Below are positions 47,231-60,216 of a DNA stretch of 64,000 nt, one piece after another. Origin of the DNA: Hyalella azteca (Eukaryota; Arthropoda; Malacostraca; Amphipoda; Hyalellidae); NCBI RefSeq assembly GCF_000764305.2, contig NW_025941306.1:186001-250000 (forward strand), written 5' to 3'. Numbering within the stretch: the first letter of the stretch is position 1; every line of letters starts with the position of its first letter. The position numbers and the translations under genes are program-made. A model generated the notes under the pieces. That model was not told the origin of the DNA, ran no database searches, and was given only the letters and a program-made list of their open reading frames with translations.

Positions 47231-48183
47231 CGTCATTAGATATAATTTATTTCATTGGGAATCAAACAAATATTATTAAGAAGCCAGATTGAATTCAAGG
47301 GGGGAGGAGATTTTATGTTCGACTAAAAACGAAATCGTCTTGTCATTTCTTGCCGCAGCAATCGTGTTGTTATTATTGGTTGATGCAGCAATCGTGTTGT
47401 TATTGTTGGTTGATGCATCAATCGTGTCGTTATTGTCGCTTGATGCAGCAATCTTGTTGTTATTGTTGTTTGATGCAGCAATCTTGTTGATATTGCTGTT
47501 TGATGCAGGGATATTGTTATTGTCGGTTGATACCGAAATCTCGTCGTTATTGTTGGTAGACGCCGCAACCTTACCCGCTAATCTCGATATGGTTGCTGAT
47601 CTGGGGCGCAGGACCTCGGAAGTAACTCTGGCATCAGCCAGTTATCATTCGATTCTAATAATTTACTGCCAGAAAAATCAATTAGCGACCGACGCCGCAG
47701 ATTTAAGCATACCAGACAAAGCAGCGTCATGTATCTTTACCGTGCAGATGTTGCCGGCTTTTTAGCGCATTTTCTCATTTATGGAAAAAATGTACTATTG
47801 TGCTCGCCATGTCCGTCTGTCTGTCTGTCCAGTGTCCGTCTGTCCGCCCGTCCGTCCGTGACCTCAAGTTTTCGTCGACGAGAAAATGCGCTCTCTGTCA
47901 CTCACTGCAGTGAGTACTGAGTTATATTTTTTAATTGTACTTCTTACACAGCTCTATTCATCTTTTCTCGTTAATTGTTCTTCTTACAGTTACACAGCTC
48001 TATTCTTAGTGGGCTCTCCAGACGATGTTGATAATTGTTACAACAAGTTCTATTGAACGCATTGTGTACAGAATATTGCAATTGAGCTGATTCCTTGAGC
48101 TTAATTAAGAACTCAGAGGCAAAGCGTCTTATTTAAGACGGCGTATCGGCGACTGGGTAATGACCCATGGCCGGCCGACCTTG
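47219..48183. repeat. dispersed element with 30-bp minisatellite, copy 1
   Basis: Head CGTCATTAGATATAATTTAT at about 47224, then about eight imperfect 30-bp units (GATGCAGCAATCTTGTTGTT plus TTATTGTTGTT) at 47358-47570. A GCGC-element is inserted at 47759-47932. The conserved tail runs from 48018 to 48183 and ends GGCCGGCCGACCTTGA. The tail carries the palindrome CGTCTTATTTAAGACG at 48125-48140. Head and tail recur at 53613-54598. The minisatellite ORFs on both strands arise from the 30-bp period. Confidence 0.75.
47759..47932 (+). repeat. GCGC-element, full copy 3
   Basis: Same ends and central TCTG/TCCG microsatellite as the other copies. It is inserted inside the 30-bp-minisatellite element, so it is younger than that element copy. 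Confidence 0.85.
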
Positions 48184-50698
48184 ATGTAGTTGTATTTCAA
48201 GTTTTCTATGCTCCTTACGTTATTGTTATTAGGAGTTCGTTCGAATGGAATGTATGCACTGCAATACCTCCTTTTTCTATTTTCTTAGATTGTAACACGA
48301 GTGAAGATTTATTCAGGTGGGTTTCTAAACAATTTCCGTGATACTATTTCTTTGTTCGAATTTTGTTTCATTTTTGATTCTGTTCATCTTCACCCCATAA
48401 ATCCCAACTGCAGGAAAATGTGTTCTATTATGCACAAACCTCCGCTCCTCTAAGTCGAGTTTAGCCAGAGATCGTATTCTGACGTTCATAAGTCTTAGCT
48501 AGAATCCTTCTGAAATAAATCGTTGTTACGAATTTACCTTTTAAAAGCTAACATAGCTCCATTCTTCTTGCCGACTTTTCCTAACTGCTGAATACATTTC
48601 CCCGAAATGAAAAGTTTCTTAGTTACCTGCCTGTCTGATAACCGGTCGCGTCTGAGCTCATAATTACACTGCTTCTAAGCGGTTATTCCTCATATTCACG
48701 GGATGTGCGGCGAGCCAAATAGACGATAACGGCCATATAAGGAAGCCTCAAACGGTGCCGAGTGTTCCGGTGAGGATCGCGTGTTTTAATAAAGGCACCG
48801 CGCTAGCTTGCGGCGCTATGCTTGCCACTTCACGTCTCCGCTTTTTGTAACCAAGCTCGTCGGAAGCGCTAACGAAGATATTCATTGAGATTATTTGGAC
48901 ACGAACATATCAAGTAGCGGAGCGCGTGATTCTCAAATCTTTATGTTTTAAGCTTAAACTCCTATGTCATGTTTCTCAAGTCATTTACTGTTCTATTTCT
49001 CATTGAGCAGTTGTATGTATGAAGAAATTTTTGTCATGTGTTGGAATTATTTGTTTAATCGCATTCGAAATTCTTAACCATTTTGTGTCAAGTATTGCCA
49101 TAACTTCACAACAGCCTACCCTATGATGTTTTGAGGCGACTGGCAACAGCCTATGATGTTTTCTGGTGACTGGGAACAGCATGTGATGAGACGAGCGGCT
49201 GTTAAGTTTAGGCCACAATACAGATGAAGATCTGAGGTGTTCACGAGCTGTTTTGTCTGACGTGCCACCGTTTGTCTGAACTCCCGGCGCTCTTGATTAT
49301 TAATGCTTGACTGTTATGCGCCGCTGTCATATTGTTCTTCGCTGGCGTGGCCGATCCATTTCATGACTCAGGCATCTGTTTTACAGTCAATACAGATCTT
49401 GATCGATCGAAGAGAGCAATGTCCAATTATTCGGCTCTGACTAGCCAGAACTTGCATGAAGACCGATTCTGTGAAAATTGCTGCAGCTGCCCCACCCGTT
49501 CACTTTCATCAGTGGTGGCTAGGCCCATGCTAGACGCTTCGTACCAAAATTGCTAATCAGCTCTCGATTTCATTTGACAGTAAATCAACTTAAAAATCTC
49601 GGAAGCTCAAATTTTCGGTGACCTGTTTGGACTTGCTGGTAATCGCCTCTTAGTCTTGTTTTGTTCTTTACTCGTTTAACTTCACTTCGAACCTAAGTTT
49701 TCTGGTTTGTGTTTTCCTATTGGCATTTATTATTTTCTCTTCCTGCTTGATGGGTTATTTTTTATGTATGGATACTCATACATTTATATAGATCTTAGCA
49801 GCCTTCATACTTTTTTGCGGTTTTTATTGAAAAAAAATTTACTTTTGTGTCGTTACAGACAGCGCTCGCATGCCTGAAGCTATTCTGTGTGCTGAGTTCA
49901 TTCTTTAGATTTGCTTGCCGACATGTAAATATTCTTTCCTCGTCATTGTGAAATGTCTCAGTTGAGAGTTATTAATCCCAACGTTCTGTAATACTCAACG
50001 CCTTGATGAATCGGTGTCAACGTTACTGTACTAACTCGGTTCAAATTTAAACCATGACATCCATATTTCCAGCAGCTTTCTGCATGTTGTCAACAAGCCT
50101 CCTTAACAATATCACTACGCAATTAACTTATAAAACGCGCAGTCTCAGAAGGCAATCGTTTTTCCTGAAGGGCTTCACGCATCATGATAGGAGACGAGCG
50201 CAGTTCATTAACAATGCACAATGGGCGGAAGTGAACGTATATTCCATTGAAGCCCTCATTGGATTCGCCTCGAAAACGATTGCAAAGAACATCTCTGCGT
50301 GATTGAGGCGTGGCAGGTCAAGGCTGTGCTAATATGAGCTTGCCTGCTCAACAATCACAGGGATACACAAGCCGTTTTTTTCTGTAATTAATCAAGTACT
50401 GCAAAACACAGCCTATTAAACGCTAAAAAACACAGCGCCTCTAACACTGGGTCTTATGCTGATCCTTTTGTTTCCTCGTCCTGAGGTTGAAAACCGAACG
50501 AATTTTAATTTTTTTAGCAATGATCGGATCTGGATATTCTCATTCTCTCATGTATTTGGATCTGGATATATTATCATTCTCTGATGTATTTGGACCTGGA
50601 TAGTTTCAAGTTATTAATTTCTTGTGATTGTATAGAATCGCTCTCTAGAGGAATGAACTGTGACTTTTCTAGTACGAGAAACGATTATATCTCTTGTA
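48184..50698. repeat. 2.5-kb segmental duplication, copy B
   Basis: Direct copy of 43510-45995, offset by 4,674 bp at the start. It starts right after the GACCTTG tail of the composite element and ends CTCTTGTA before unique sequence. It has a 29-bp local duplication (GATCTGGATATATTATCATT region, about 50560-50590) absent from copy A. Confidence 0.95.
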
Positions 50699-53612
50699 TC
50701 ACATTGAAGCTATTACTTTTTCTGAATATCATGTGGTAAAAAGCTATAATAGATGTGCTCTGTAGACCCTAATGCTCGTGCGCCAGCGCACACTGGCCTC
50801 CATGTCCACGGCAAGGTCACTAGGAAAGGTTCAGAAATGATTGTTACATTTTGCTTCCTCACAACGCTGCCCCGCACTTCATTCATTTCCGTTTCGTCCA
50901 ATAATATCAGTAACTTCGTTAACGCTTTTACTTCGTCGTTACAATTTAAAGCTGACCTCGGCATTACTAAAATTTAGTGCACAGCTAGTGCATACGTCAA
51001 TTAGGAAACGTGGCAAGCCTAATTAGCTTCAATGGTTTAGTGCTTCTCCGCTGCTCGTTGATCTTGAATCGTTGTCGCAATGTTGTGGCAGTGTGGCGGG
51101 TAGCCATAGCCATTCCTGCAATGGTGTTAACTTCTCAAGACTCCGTGATATGTTATTTTTATTAAATTCGTGCTTTGCTTCTACTGTATTCTGTTGTTTA
51201 TTTAAATTATGTACAACGGCCATGCAAAGAATATGCGCGGTACGTGTGTTAGATCATAATCACAAGTAAGTTATCTGAAAATATATCGACCGATTGCATT
51301 TATATTATTTAAATTCAACTGTGTTTGTAAAAAAATCGTGCAGCATGACTTGAGAGGAGCCTTTTTAGTACGAGCTTAGCCGTTCATCATTGTTGAGAAA
51401 CGTGCAGTATCAGTACGTTCGAGTCGTGTTTTCATATTTAATTCGAGACAAATATCACGTCATTCTCATATCCTGAATTGACAGCTGATCACTGCACTGC
51501 ACACACGCGCGACTTGTTAGTTACAAGCAGCGCCAAGCGGACCGGGGGCGCGGCAAGCGCTAGCCCAACACAAGGCCTCGATCATACGCGCCGCAATAAT
51601 AGTTCGCTTCTCGACGCTTGCTCACCACCGCGACCCTAGCGATCAGGAAGTGAACAGCCCTGCTAGGTCGCTCGTTTCCACTGCCAAGTAAAAAACGACA
51701 TCCTTTAAATGGTTTCTGCGATCCGTTCTGGAAGGCTTCCCTGTACGAGCACGTCGACTCGGGGCCAAGTTAATGGATACCTATGTGTTGCTCGTGTATA
51801 TGCAGGAGCTCCTGCTTTGAAACGCTTAGCAAGCAACATTTGCATGTGTCATCTGAGAACTGGAATCTTATGCACTTGAACTGTGAAAGGTTAATCACTT
51901 TCGCATTTTTATGTTACAATTTAAGATAGTTTGAATTCATCCTGGTACTTGACTGGGTAGAATGATCATCAAAAATTCTAAATTTCTGAATCGAGTCGTA
52001 CGAGGAACTATAGCTACATTCCTCATTTAGATGTGAAACGTTATTCGTTAATTATTTTTTGCACTCGGGTATCAATAATCGTTTATGATGGGAGTTCCCT
52101 TGTTTTGGTTTACTGGCAATTTCACTTTTTGACTCCGTGTTTGAAGCTGGACGAGCCTTTCAAGCGGGGTGCGTGATAGGCCTTCCGTGTATTATAGGCT
52201 GACAAAATGAACATTGCCTCATAAAGGTCCAGATCGTGTCTTCTGCTGCTGTCGTAACTTACCTAACGACCTCTCCCTGCTATGATTTTTTCCCTGTTCT
52301 TCGATGACGCACGCCATTACGTAAAGATGGCAAATTTTGCGTCGTCATTTATTGAATTTGGTTTTGTGTTGTGAACAGTAATGTAGCTTGGCACAATGCA
52401 CTTCGATATAGAGACAAGCATAAAGTTTTTGGTTTAAATTTAATGATTAACCATTTAATGTTTGGTTGCAAACCATTCTTTCAATAACAAGGTACTGAGA
52501 AGCTCTCCTTACGAGAGCTCTGTTCTCTCAAATTACCTACTTCTTTTACCAATTCACTTTCAAGTTTCGCCTGCGAGCTTCTTGCCATGCAGCGACGCTG
52601 TTCTTGTAGGGAGATTGTTGGTGCTCCTGATGTCGCTCTCAGTATGATAGTCTAATAGTCTTCCCGTGTCTTGATTGCTCTAATGAGTTGCCGGAGAAGA
52701 TTTCTTCCTCATACGCTTGCCATTTAGCCGACTACTGCTTTCCCTAATTCAAGTCGATTTGTTTCTTCAATTGCGATTTCCCTTAATTACCTATGCATTT
52801 TTCTCCATCATTTAATTTCGTTGTGGATTCGTTTGTTTAGATATTGTATAGCTGCTAGAATAAGTACTTGTGAACGTTCTGTATTGTAGTTCTTGTTAAG
52901 TTCAGTATTTGACTGTTAGTCGTGAGTTTGATTAGGTTAGACTTTTCTGACGCTTTCGTTTGACTATGCCTGATATGTTACTTTTTCTCGAAACGCCTTC
53001 TTGAATCAGTGCATGTTTTTGCTGAAAGTACCCGATAAATTTCTTTATGTTGTAATTATTACGTTATTTTATTCGATTACAAAATGCCGAGGCGCAAGCA
53101 GTGTGATCCTGTTCTCCTTATCGCGCACGGTAGGTAAGTGGATGGTCAATGGCAACAGATTCGTCCAAGCTATAAGCCGACTAACCGTGCGAGCCCTTTT
53201 GTCATTGCAGATTAACCTCCGTAGGTACATTCGCAATATCAACGAATAGATTGGAACGAATTGTTTGTGTGTTAATTTGAAAATCAATGAAAAGTTGCAG
53301 ATTATTAGTTTACTTGTGAGTGTTACTTTTTCAAGAGAGTACAATTTGTACACTTGTGATGGGCGTGACTTTTCACCTTTAGTTGAGCGCTGCAGCACTG
53401 GAATTTTCTGGACCTGGGATACGTTGACGCACCAAATGTGCATGTTTTGAGCCGACGTTCCATTCAGTTATGTACGGTAAAAAGTCGTTGTCATTAATTG
53501 TATCGATGATTACCTGCATCAGTAGACTCGATCAAGAGCTTGTGTGCATGGATTTCCGCAATGGATTTACATTTTTAGATTATGAAGTTGCCAACAATAC
53601 TACCACCGTCAT
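50699..53612. other. non-coding stretch with a GC-rich island
   Basis: No exon supported. A CpG-rich patch at 51490-51720, in otherwise AT-rich DNA, contains CACACACGCGCGAC and GGGGGCGCGGCAAGCGC. It could be a promoter-type region, but no initiator or first exon was recognised. Confidence 0.45.
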
Positions 53613-54598
53613 TAGATATAATTTATTTCATTGGGAATCAAACTAATAATATTAAGAAGCACAGTTGAATTAAAGGGGGGGGAGGAGGTTTTATGTTCGA
53701 TTAGAAACGAAATCGTTTTGCCATTTTTTGCCGCAGCAATTGTGTTGTTATTGTTGTTTGATGCAGCAATCTTGTTGTTATTGTTGTTTGATGCAGCAAG
53801 CTTGTTGTTATTGTTGTTTGATGCAGCAATCTTGTTGTTAATGTTGGTTGATGCAGCAATCTTGTTGTTATTGTTGTTTGATGCAGCAATCTTGTTGTTA
53901 TTGTTGTTTGATGCAGCAAGCTTGTTGTTATTGTTGGTTGATGCAGCAATCTTGTTATTGATGTTGGTTGGCGCAGCAATCTTGTTGTTAATGTTGGTTG
54001 ATGCAGCAATCTTGTTGTTAATGTTGGTTGATGCAGCAATCTTGTTGTTAATGTTGGTTGATGCAGCAATCTTGTTAATGTTGGTTGGTGCAGCAATCTT
54101 GTTGCCTTTTCTGGTTGATGCAGCAATCTTGTTAATGTTGGTTGATACAGCAATCTTGTTGTTAATGTTGGTTGATGCAGCAATCTTGTCGTTATTGTTG
54201 GTTGACGCCGCAACCGTGTTGTTATTGGGTGATTGTTACCGGCTTACCCACTAATCTCGATATCGTTGACGCCGTTTTTATCAGATGTTTTACGGATTTC
54301 TAGTGTTAAATTAGAATAAAAACGGCGACAGTGTGTTTCTTTTCACGTGCCGACCGGCCACTGAAACGCCGGTAATACCGTTAACGGTAATTTTTCTAAC
54401 AGTGTATAACAGACTTGAATTTTGATCCAGACGATGTTGGTAATTGTTACAACAAGCTCCATTGAACCCATTGGATACAGAATATTGCAACTGAGCGGAT
54501 TCCTTGAGCTTAATTAAGAACTCAGAGGCAAAGCGTCTTATTTAAGACGGCGTATCGGCGACCGGGTAATGACCCATGGCCGGCCGACCTTGAATCGC
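53613..54598. repeat. dispersed element with 30-bp minisatellite, copy 2
   Basis: Same head (CGTCATTAGATATAATTTAT) and tail (CCAGACGATGTTGG to GGCCGGCCGACCTTGA) as 47219-48183. The 30-bp array is expanded to about 17 units at 53735-54225, and there is no GCGC insertion. A plus-strand frame of 207 residues (L-L-L-M-L-V-D-A-A-I units) and a minus-strand frame of 170 residues are both open, as a 30-bp stop-free repeat would produce. Coding is not supported. Confidence 0.75.
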
Positions 54599-57500
54599 TG
54601 GCAATGCTAAACAGCGAAGTGCAGTGTTACCGCCTCACACATTATACCCTCCCGGAACTTTTGAACATAAATCATGAACGACTGGTAGTTTTTGCCTATC
54701 GACTTCTATGCACCATAACTGCTCTTCTTCCTCAGGCATGCAATGATTCAGACAGTGTTATATTGCAGCTGTGATCCGTTCCTTGTTATTGATCAAAAAT
54801 GTCATTTGGATCGCGGCCTGTTGCTTCACCTGCATGTAGGTACCAGCGCTTATAGTGCTCAGCCTCCTTCATTCACCCAAAATTAATGATATTTAATTGA
54901 GTCATTCAAAACAATATTCGTGTTAACGAACTGACTATCGCTGAGTTCCGAGTGCAATACGACGCATGCAACGAACCCAGCACCACAGAAATAAAACATT
55001 GTGGACGCACAATTACCTTAGTAAATCTCTGATAAGTACTGAAAACAAATCGTTCCCGCAGCATAACCTCATAAGAATGGCGTTTAAATTACCCCGCATG
55101 CGTTACTTTCTTTGGAACCTGATAGATCTTTGTTACGCTCAATTTTCATGTGGAATCAAATGCCAATAATAGACGGGAGGTCCAGTCTGGACCGCCTTTT
55201 CATAGATGGGAGGTCCAGTCTGAACCGTCCTTAGCTTGCCTTATCGTGACGCTGTCAGAACGACCCAAATACTGATCCGTCCGTGGTCCCTTTGCTTGTA
55301 TCTACCACTTTGCAGGATCACTTTATCTACTGACTATGATGCACATTTCTTTTCTGCGAAGTTATTGTTTTGATTTGTACGCTTTACTCCTTGCAATATT
55401 TTATCAAAATGCGAACGGACTGGGGCAGTTGATAGGTGTGTGAACTGTGAATTGGTCTTGCATCGCAAGAGACATTCATGAACTAATTTTCGTGCGTTTC
55501 ATCCAAGTTTTGTTACCTATACTGTCGGTCTAGGTTTTTACGTTCAAAAATGGAAACTCCCGATCAAAAATCTACCCGTTTCTAGCGTATATAGGCCTTG
55601 AATTTTATTTGACCAGCTATTAATTTGGTCTGCACATTCATGAATTCATGACCATAGACTAATTCAACCATGTTATTGCCACTGTATGATAACTCATTCA
55701 TGCTTCCTCAAATTGGTTGTTTGGTTATTCTATGTTGAACATGACACACAATGCCTGTTTTTTTCTTATCTTGACTACCACCATGCAGTCAATTCCTCTA
55801 ATTTCCATTTACCTTTGATTCAAGAGAATGAGCCTATAAATAATTTTGTACATTAACTCGCGTATAAATTCATTGTCGTTTCTTCAATGTTGATTTTTCG
55901 TCAATTTGTATCTTAGGCTTTGAATTTGATAACAAAATCGAATTCTGAAATGTTGTATAAAAATGAAAAATGTCTGCTGACCCTTAAAATGCTAATGAAT
56001 AATTAGTGTGTATTTATTTGGTTTCATTGAGAAGCGCTGTGACAAGCGTTCCTAAATGTGATCGGAGCGTTACAATGGCGCGTTTTCTCGCCGAAGAAGA
56101 CAAATTCGTCGGTTTTTCAGAACAGTGACGCATGGAAGTGCCGCTTCCTTGGATGTTAAAATAAATTCTGCAGATACACTTGTGGCAGTCACTAAAATTT
56201 GTCATTAATTTTTTTCATATTTAAGAAGTACGTATTCGTTGTTGAATGTTTAAGAGATTCATGGCTAGAAGTTGACTGCTGCATACCTGACCGTCAGAGT
56301 TGGTCTATTTAAGCCTTGAGCAGAGCACGTGGCACGCGCACCATTGAGCACCCATCACTCAGGTTGATCACATGCCATTTCGATAGCACACGTACCATTG
56401 CTTAACAATGCTGCGTACGCTGCGCGGCTCGTATACGCCCCGCTACTTGCGCAAACTCTCAGCTGCGCTGCTGTGGCTTGTATTGGACTGCGCTCTTATT
56501 AAAATAACAGAAAATCCTTAGTTGCATTTCTGTTGATTGTATGGAACGCTTTTTGATTTTCATTGCAACAAACTTATATAGATGTGTTTCTGTTTCTTTT
56601 GCTTTATAAATTTACGCTTTGACTTCAATTTCAACAAAATCACAGGTGGCTGTGCTGCTATGGCTTTTATAACTCTGCTTCGTTAATTCTATTGCAGCTT
56701 ATTTTCTGGTGCACTATACTGCCGTTTTAAAGAACTATTATATTACTTCCTTCGCAACAGATACTGTTGTACGAGTATCTATTACGGCCCACTTCTTGTG
56801 GCAGCCTTCAGCAGCGCTATAATCGTTCTTGCTGTTGGCACTTTTATATCGATTATTTTTGATGGCGCTGTTGAGACTGCTACTCTTCCTTCAGGCGTGC
56901 CTATACTTTTGCCTACCTACCTAAGCTTTGGATTTGGTTTGCCTTCGGATTTCGTTGGACAGCTAAAAAATGAAGATTTGACTTGTTAATTCTCACGAAG
57001 AAGCATGCTGCTATTTAGCAGCAGCAGCAGACACAATAAATTTGAGCGTTAATACGCCGAGTGACAGACATCATTGCCGAACGTACATTTCTGGGGTATT
57101 TTCCAAACGAGCTTTAAGATATTAACGATTTAGAGGCCAACTAAGATCGCTGGTGCTGAGCGGGCGGGCGTGATATAATTTTCGTGCGCCAAATGCGATC
57201 AGCAACGAATTACTATATTGACAGAAACTATCAACTAACATCTTTCTGCTCGGTTTACTTCTTGGAATTGAAAAATACGTGTCTAATGTTTACACGGTTT
57301 CTCAAAGTTTTAGGAATTCTACGCAAGGAGGTTTGAAGGGGACGTTTGTCGCACGGTAGTGACGCGTTAATTATTCAACGAATGTAACTCTTTTTCTGTG
57401 CCAAAATATAATCGCTAAGAGCCCGCTGTCTGTCTCCGTTGAGCTTCTTGTGACTTCTGCAGGTCTCCTTTTCACTACACCTAGTGAGTTTAAGTCGAGT

Positions 57501-59245
57501 AAATGACCTCGTCCGTAATTATTTGATCACATCACATCATGTAGGCTAATAAATTATTATCCCTTGGAAAATTTATTCGTGATTAATCGATATGCGATTA
57601 GTCGTTTGTTTTAAGATATGGCAATAAATAGTTCAAAATTTGTCTTTTATCTCATATACCGCAGAATTATTTTTCTACCATTCCTCATAAAAATTGAATA
57701 TGTTTAGCGTATAATTCCCAGATTCTTATATTACTTTCAAAATTCCTACGTCTAATATTCAAATTTCGTCTTATTCCACAACCATCACTGATATTTTTTA
57801 TGGGAACACACACAATACGTGTCGGCCATGAGTATATTTACGACGCAATGTTAGTGTTTTCCTTGTTGCCGTCATAGTACGAAACAGTTCTGAAGTGAAA
57901 CAGTGAGCATTGACCGTGGAGCCCCCGGAAGTAAAGCCCCCTGTATCTGTTGCGTCTTGAATGCCTGGCTTAGAGATAAGTACTTTGGCCATTGAATAAG
58001 TACATTGTCCATTACATTGTCCGTTACATTGAATAAGTACATTGACCCTAGATCTACTAAACAACACTTCTTATTTGAGTGGTAATAGCTGTGCTACCTG
58101 TTAATCGTTCGTTACGAGCAGCAGGTTGAAACGAGACATGTATTCATTTTTAATCCGTTATCATACAATTATCGATGTGACTTATTCCCTTGTTGTTAGA
58201 TCTAATTGTCCGAACAATAAACCCCTGACAAAATAAATTTGTAACGATGGTATCTGTATAACAGGCTTGAATTTTGATTCAATCTCGAAGGACCTTAGTG
58301 ACTCTTAAGAAACAAAGCTTTTGTATTGCTTGGCTATTGTTCGAAGTGGCTTAGTTTTAAACCTGTTAGTGATTCGAATATCGGGAACGTTTCGAAATTT
58401 TCCGATATTGATGAGGGCAATGCGCACTCTGATTTCCTTGTTCCAGATCGTACGTGATCATCAGATGGCCGATTTTCGTCGGCTGGCGCTGAGACTTCCA
58501 TAATTTTCTGTGAGGAGCTGCTGGACTTTGGCCTTGTCTTGCGTTCACACTGACACTTCCCTCTCCGGGCGTTGGGTAGAACTGAAAATATGGGTGTCGA
58601 GTAGACCTGACATTCTTTGAGACGTTAAGTAGAGCTGACACTTGAGACATCGAGTAGATCTGCCTTGTCGAATGTTGAGTAGAAGGGCCTCTACAGTCGT
58701 CGAGTAGAACTGAGGGTTTAATTCTTCTGTCAAGGAAAATTTGAATGCTGCTAATCGTTGGCGGTACATTTTATTCTTAAAAATAGGGAACTTAAAACAA
58801 AACGCGTATGGTATTATCAAGTAATTATAAGTCTGGGTATGTATATGTTGACGCTTTTAGGCTTGGTTCACTCCATACTGCCACGCACCACTCATGCTGT
58901 GCTCCAGTCTAATATTAATTCATTTTCATAGAAGCATTCACACCAGGCATGCAAGGCACGGTCCAGCCACGATCAATCAAGGCAAAAGATATTTTGATTG
59001 GGACGTTACTTCAGCGTTGTCAACTATTTTTTTTGTCATCTCTTTGCAAGTATACTAGACTGAAAAATACCCATGCCAGACAACATCTCAATAGGCCAAA
59101 TTTCTTAAATCTGGGATGGGTATGTACCACTTAGCAAAGCTTCGTGACTGGCATAGCACGTGTGACACGAAAAGAACTGAAGTGAGTATGGCCAGAGACC
59201 GGTCTTGACATGCGAATGCATCTGGCATAGAACGGACCGTGACTG
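54599..59245. other. non-coding stretch with small repeats
   Basis: No exon supported. A 38-bp-spaced duplication of GGGAGGTCCAGTCTG occurs at about 55170 and 55208. A GC-rich patch lies at 56330-56480. Five degenerate GAGTAGAnCTGA units lie at 58590-58705. A 24-bp word (TGTATAACAGGCTTGAATTT and on) at about 58255 is shared with 54400, a stray piece of the element at 53.6 kb. Confidence 0.5.
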
Positions 59246-60216
59246 GCATATACCTGGCACGTGCCCGGCAGTATATGGTGAAAACAAGAGATTAACAAGA
59301 TTTACACGAGAAAATACACGATATTTATATGCAGTATTTATGTACAATTAATTCAAGTTCGTACAAAACAAGTTGTTTAAAACCTTTCCTGCAGCCAAAT
59401 ATTCAATATGTGCTACGCGTGATCGTCAATGCACCTTTCAGCTCTCGAACCGAAGTGACCACGCAGTCACGCACGACGCATACTGGCACTTATGTTGTCA
59501 GATGTCAATGAAAAAATACAAAGTACTACCGCCCAAAGCTCTTGATTTACTTCTATTTCATGACGTTCTTGAAGATAAAATTTCACATCTAATCAAATGT
59601 TGATAAGATACTCGATGAATTTATTAGTATGTGCGTAAATAATTTTAAGCTTTTAAGAAATCTGTTATGAATTAGTAACTTCGATACTATTCCTTTTCTA
59701 AGCGCTACTTTGAAATGTAGCGGCCGCTACCGCTACCACTACATGCTTTAATAAGTAGCGGGCGCTACCGCTACCGCTACAATTGCTTAAATGTAGCGCC
59801 GCTACCGCTACATGTAGCGCGCTACTGCTCACCTTTGCATATACCTGGCACGTGCAGTATATGGTGTGAACCAAGCATTAGTCTCCGTTCTGCTCTCTGG
59901 GCACTGGGTAATTCACGAGATTTATATGCCGTATTTATGTACAATTAATTCAAGTTTGTACAAGTTGTTAAAAACGTCTCCTGCAGCCAAATATTCAATA
60001 TGTGCTACGCGTGACCGTCGATGCATCTTTCAGCTCCCGAAGTAAAGTGACCACGCACAGCGCATACTCGCAGAGGTACTTGAAGATAAAATTTCCCATC
60101 TAATCAAATCTTGTTAAGATGCTCGATGAATTTATTTATTAGTATGTGCGTAAATAATTGGTAGCTTTTAAGAAATCTGTTATGAATTAGTAACTTCGAT
60201 ACTATTCCTTTTCTAG
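59246..60216. repeat. diverged tandem duplication flanking GTAGCG repeats
   Basis: The segment at 59246-59700 (GCATATACCTGGCACGTGC, GCAGCCAAATATTCAATATG, TAACTTCGATACTATTCC) recurs at 59837-60216 with clear divergence and indels. Between them, 59700-59835 is built of CTACCGCTAC and GTAGCGGCCGCTAC words in both orientations. Such blocks occur inside non-autonomous DNA transposons of invertebrates (general knowledge), but no terminal repeats or target duplication were identified. Confidence 0.75.

Noticed and set aside
43510..50698. LTR retrotransposon with 2.5-kb LTRs
   Set aside because: The repeats lack TG...CA ends, no primer-binding site or polypurine tract was seen, and the interior has no gag/pol, only other dispersed repeats.
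53631..54254. 207-residue Leu/Val-rich ORF (and 170-residue minus-strand ORF)
   Set aside because: The 30-bp minisatellite period is divisible by three and stop-free, so frames stay open on both strands. There are no splice sites or flanking coding sequence.
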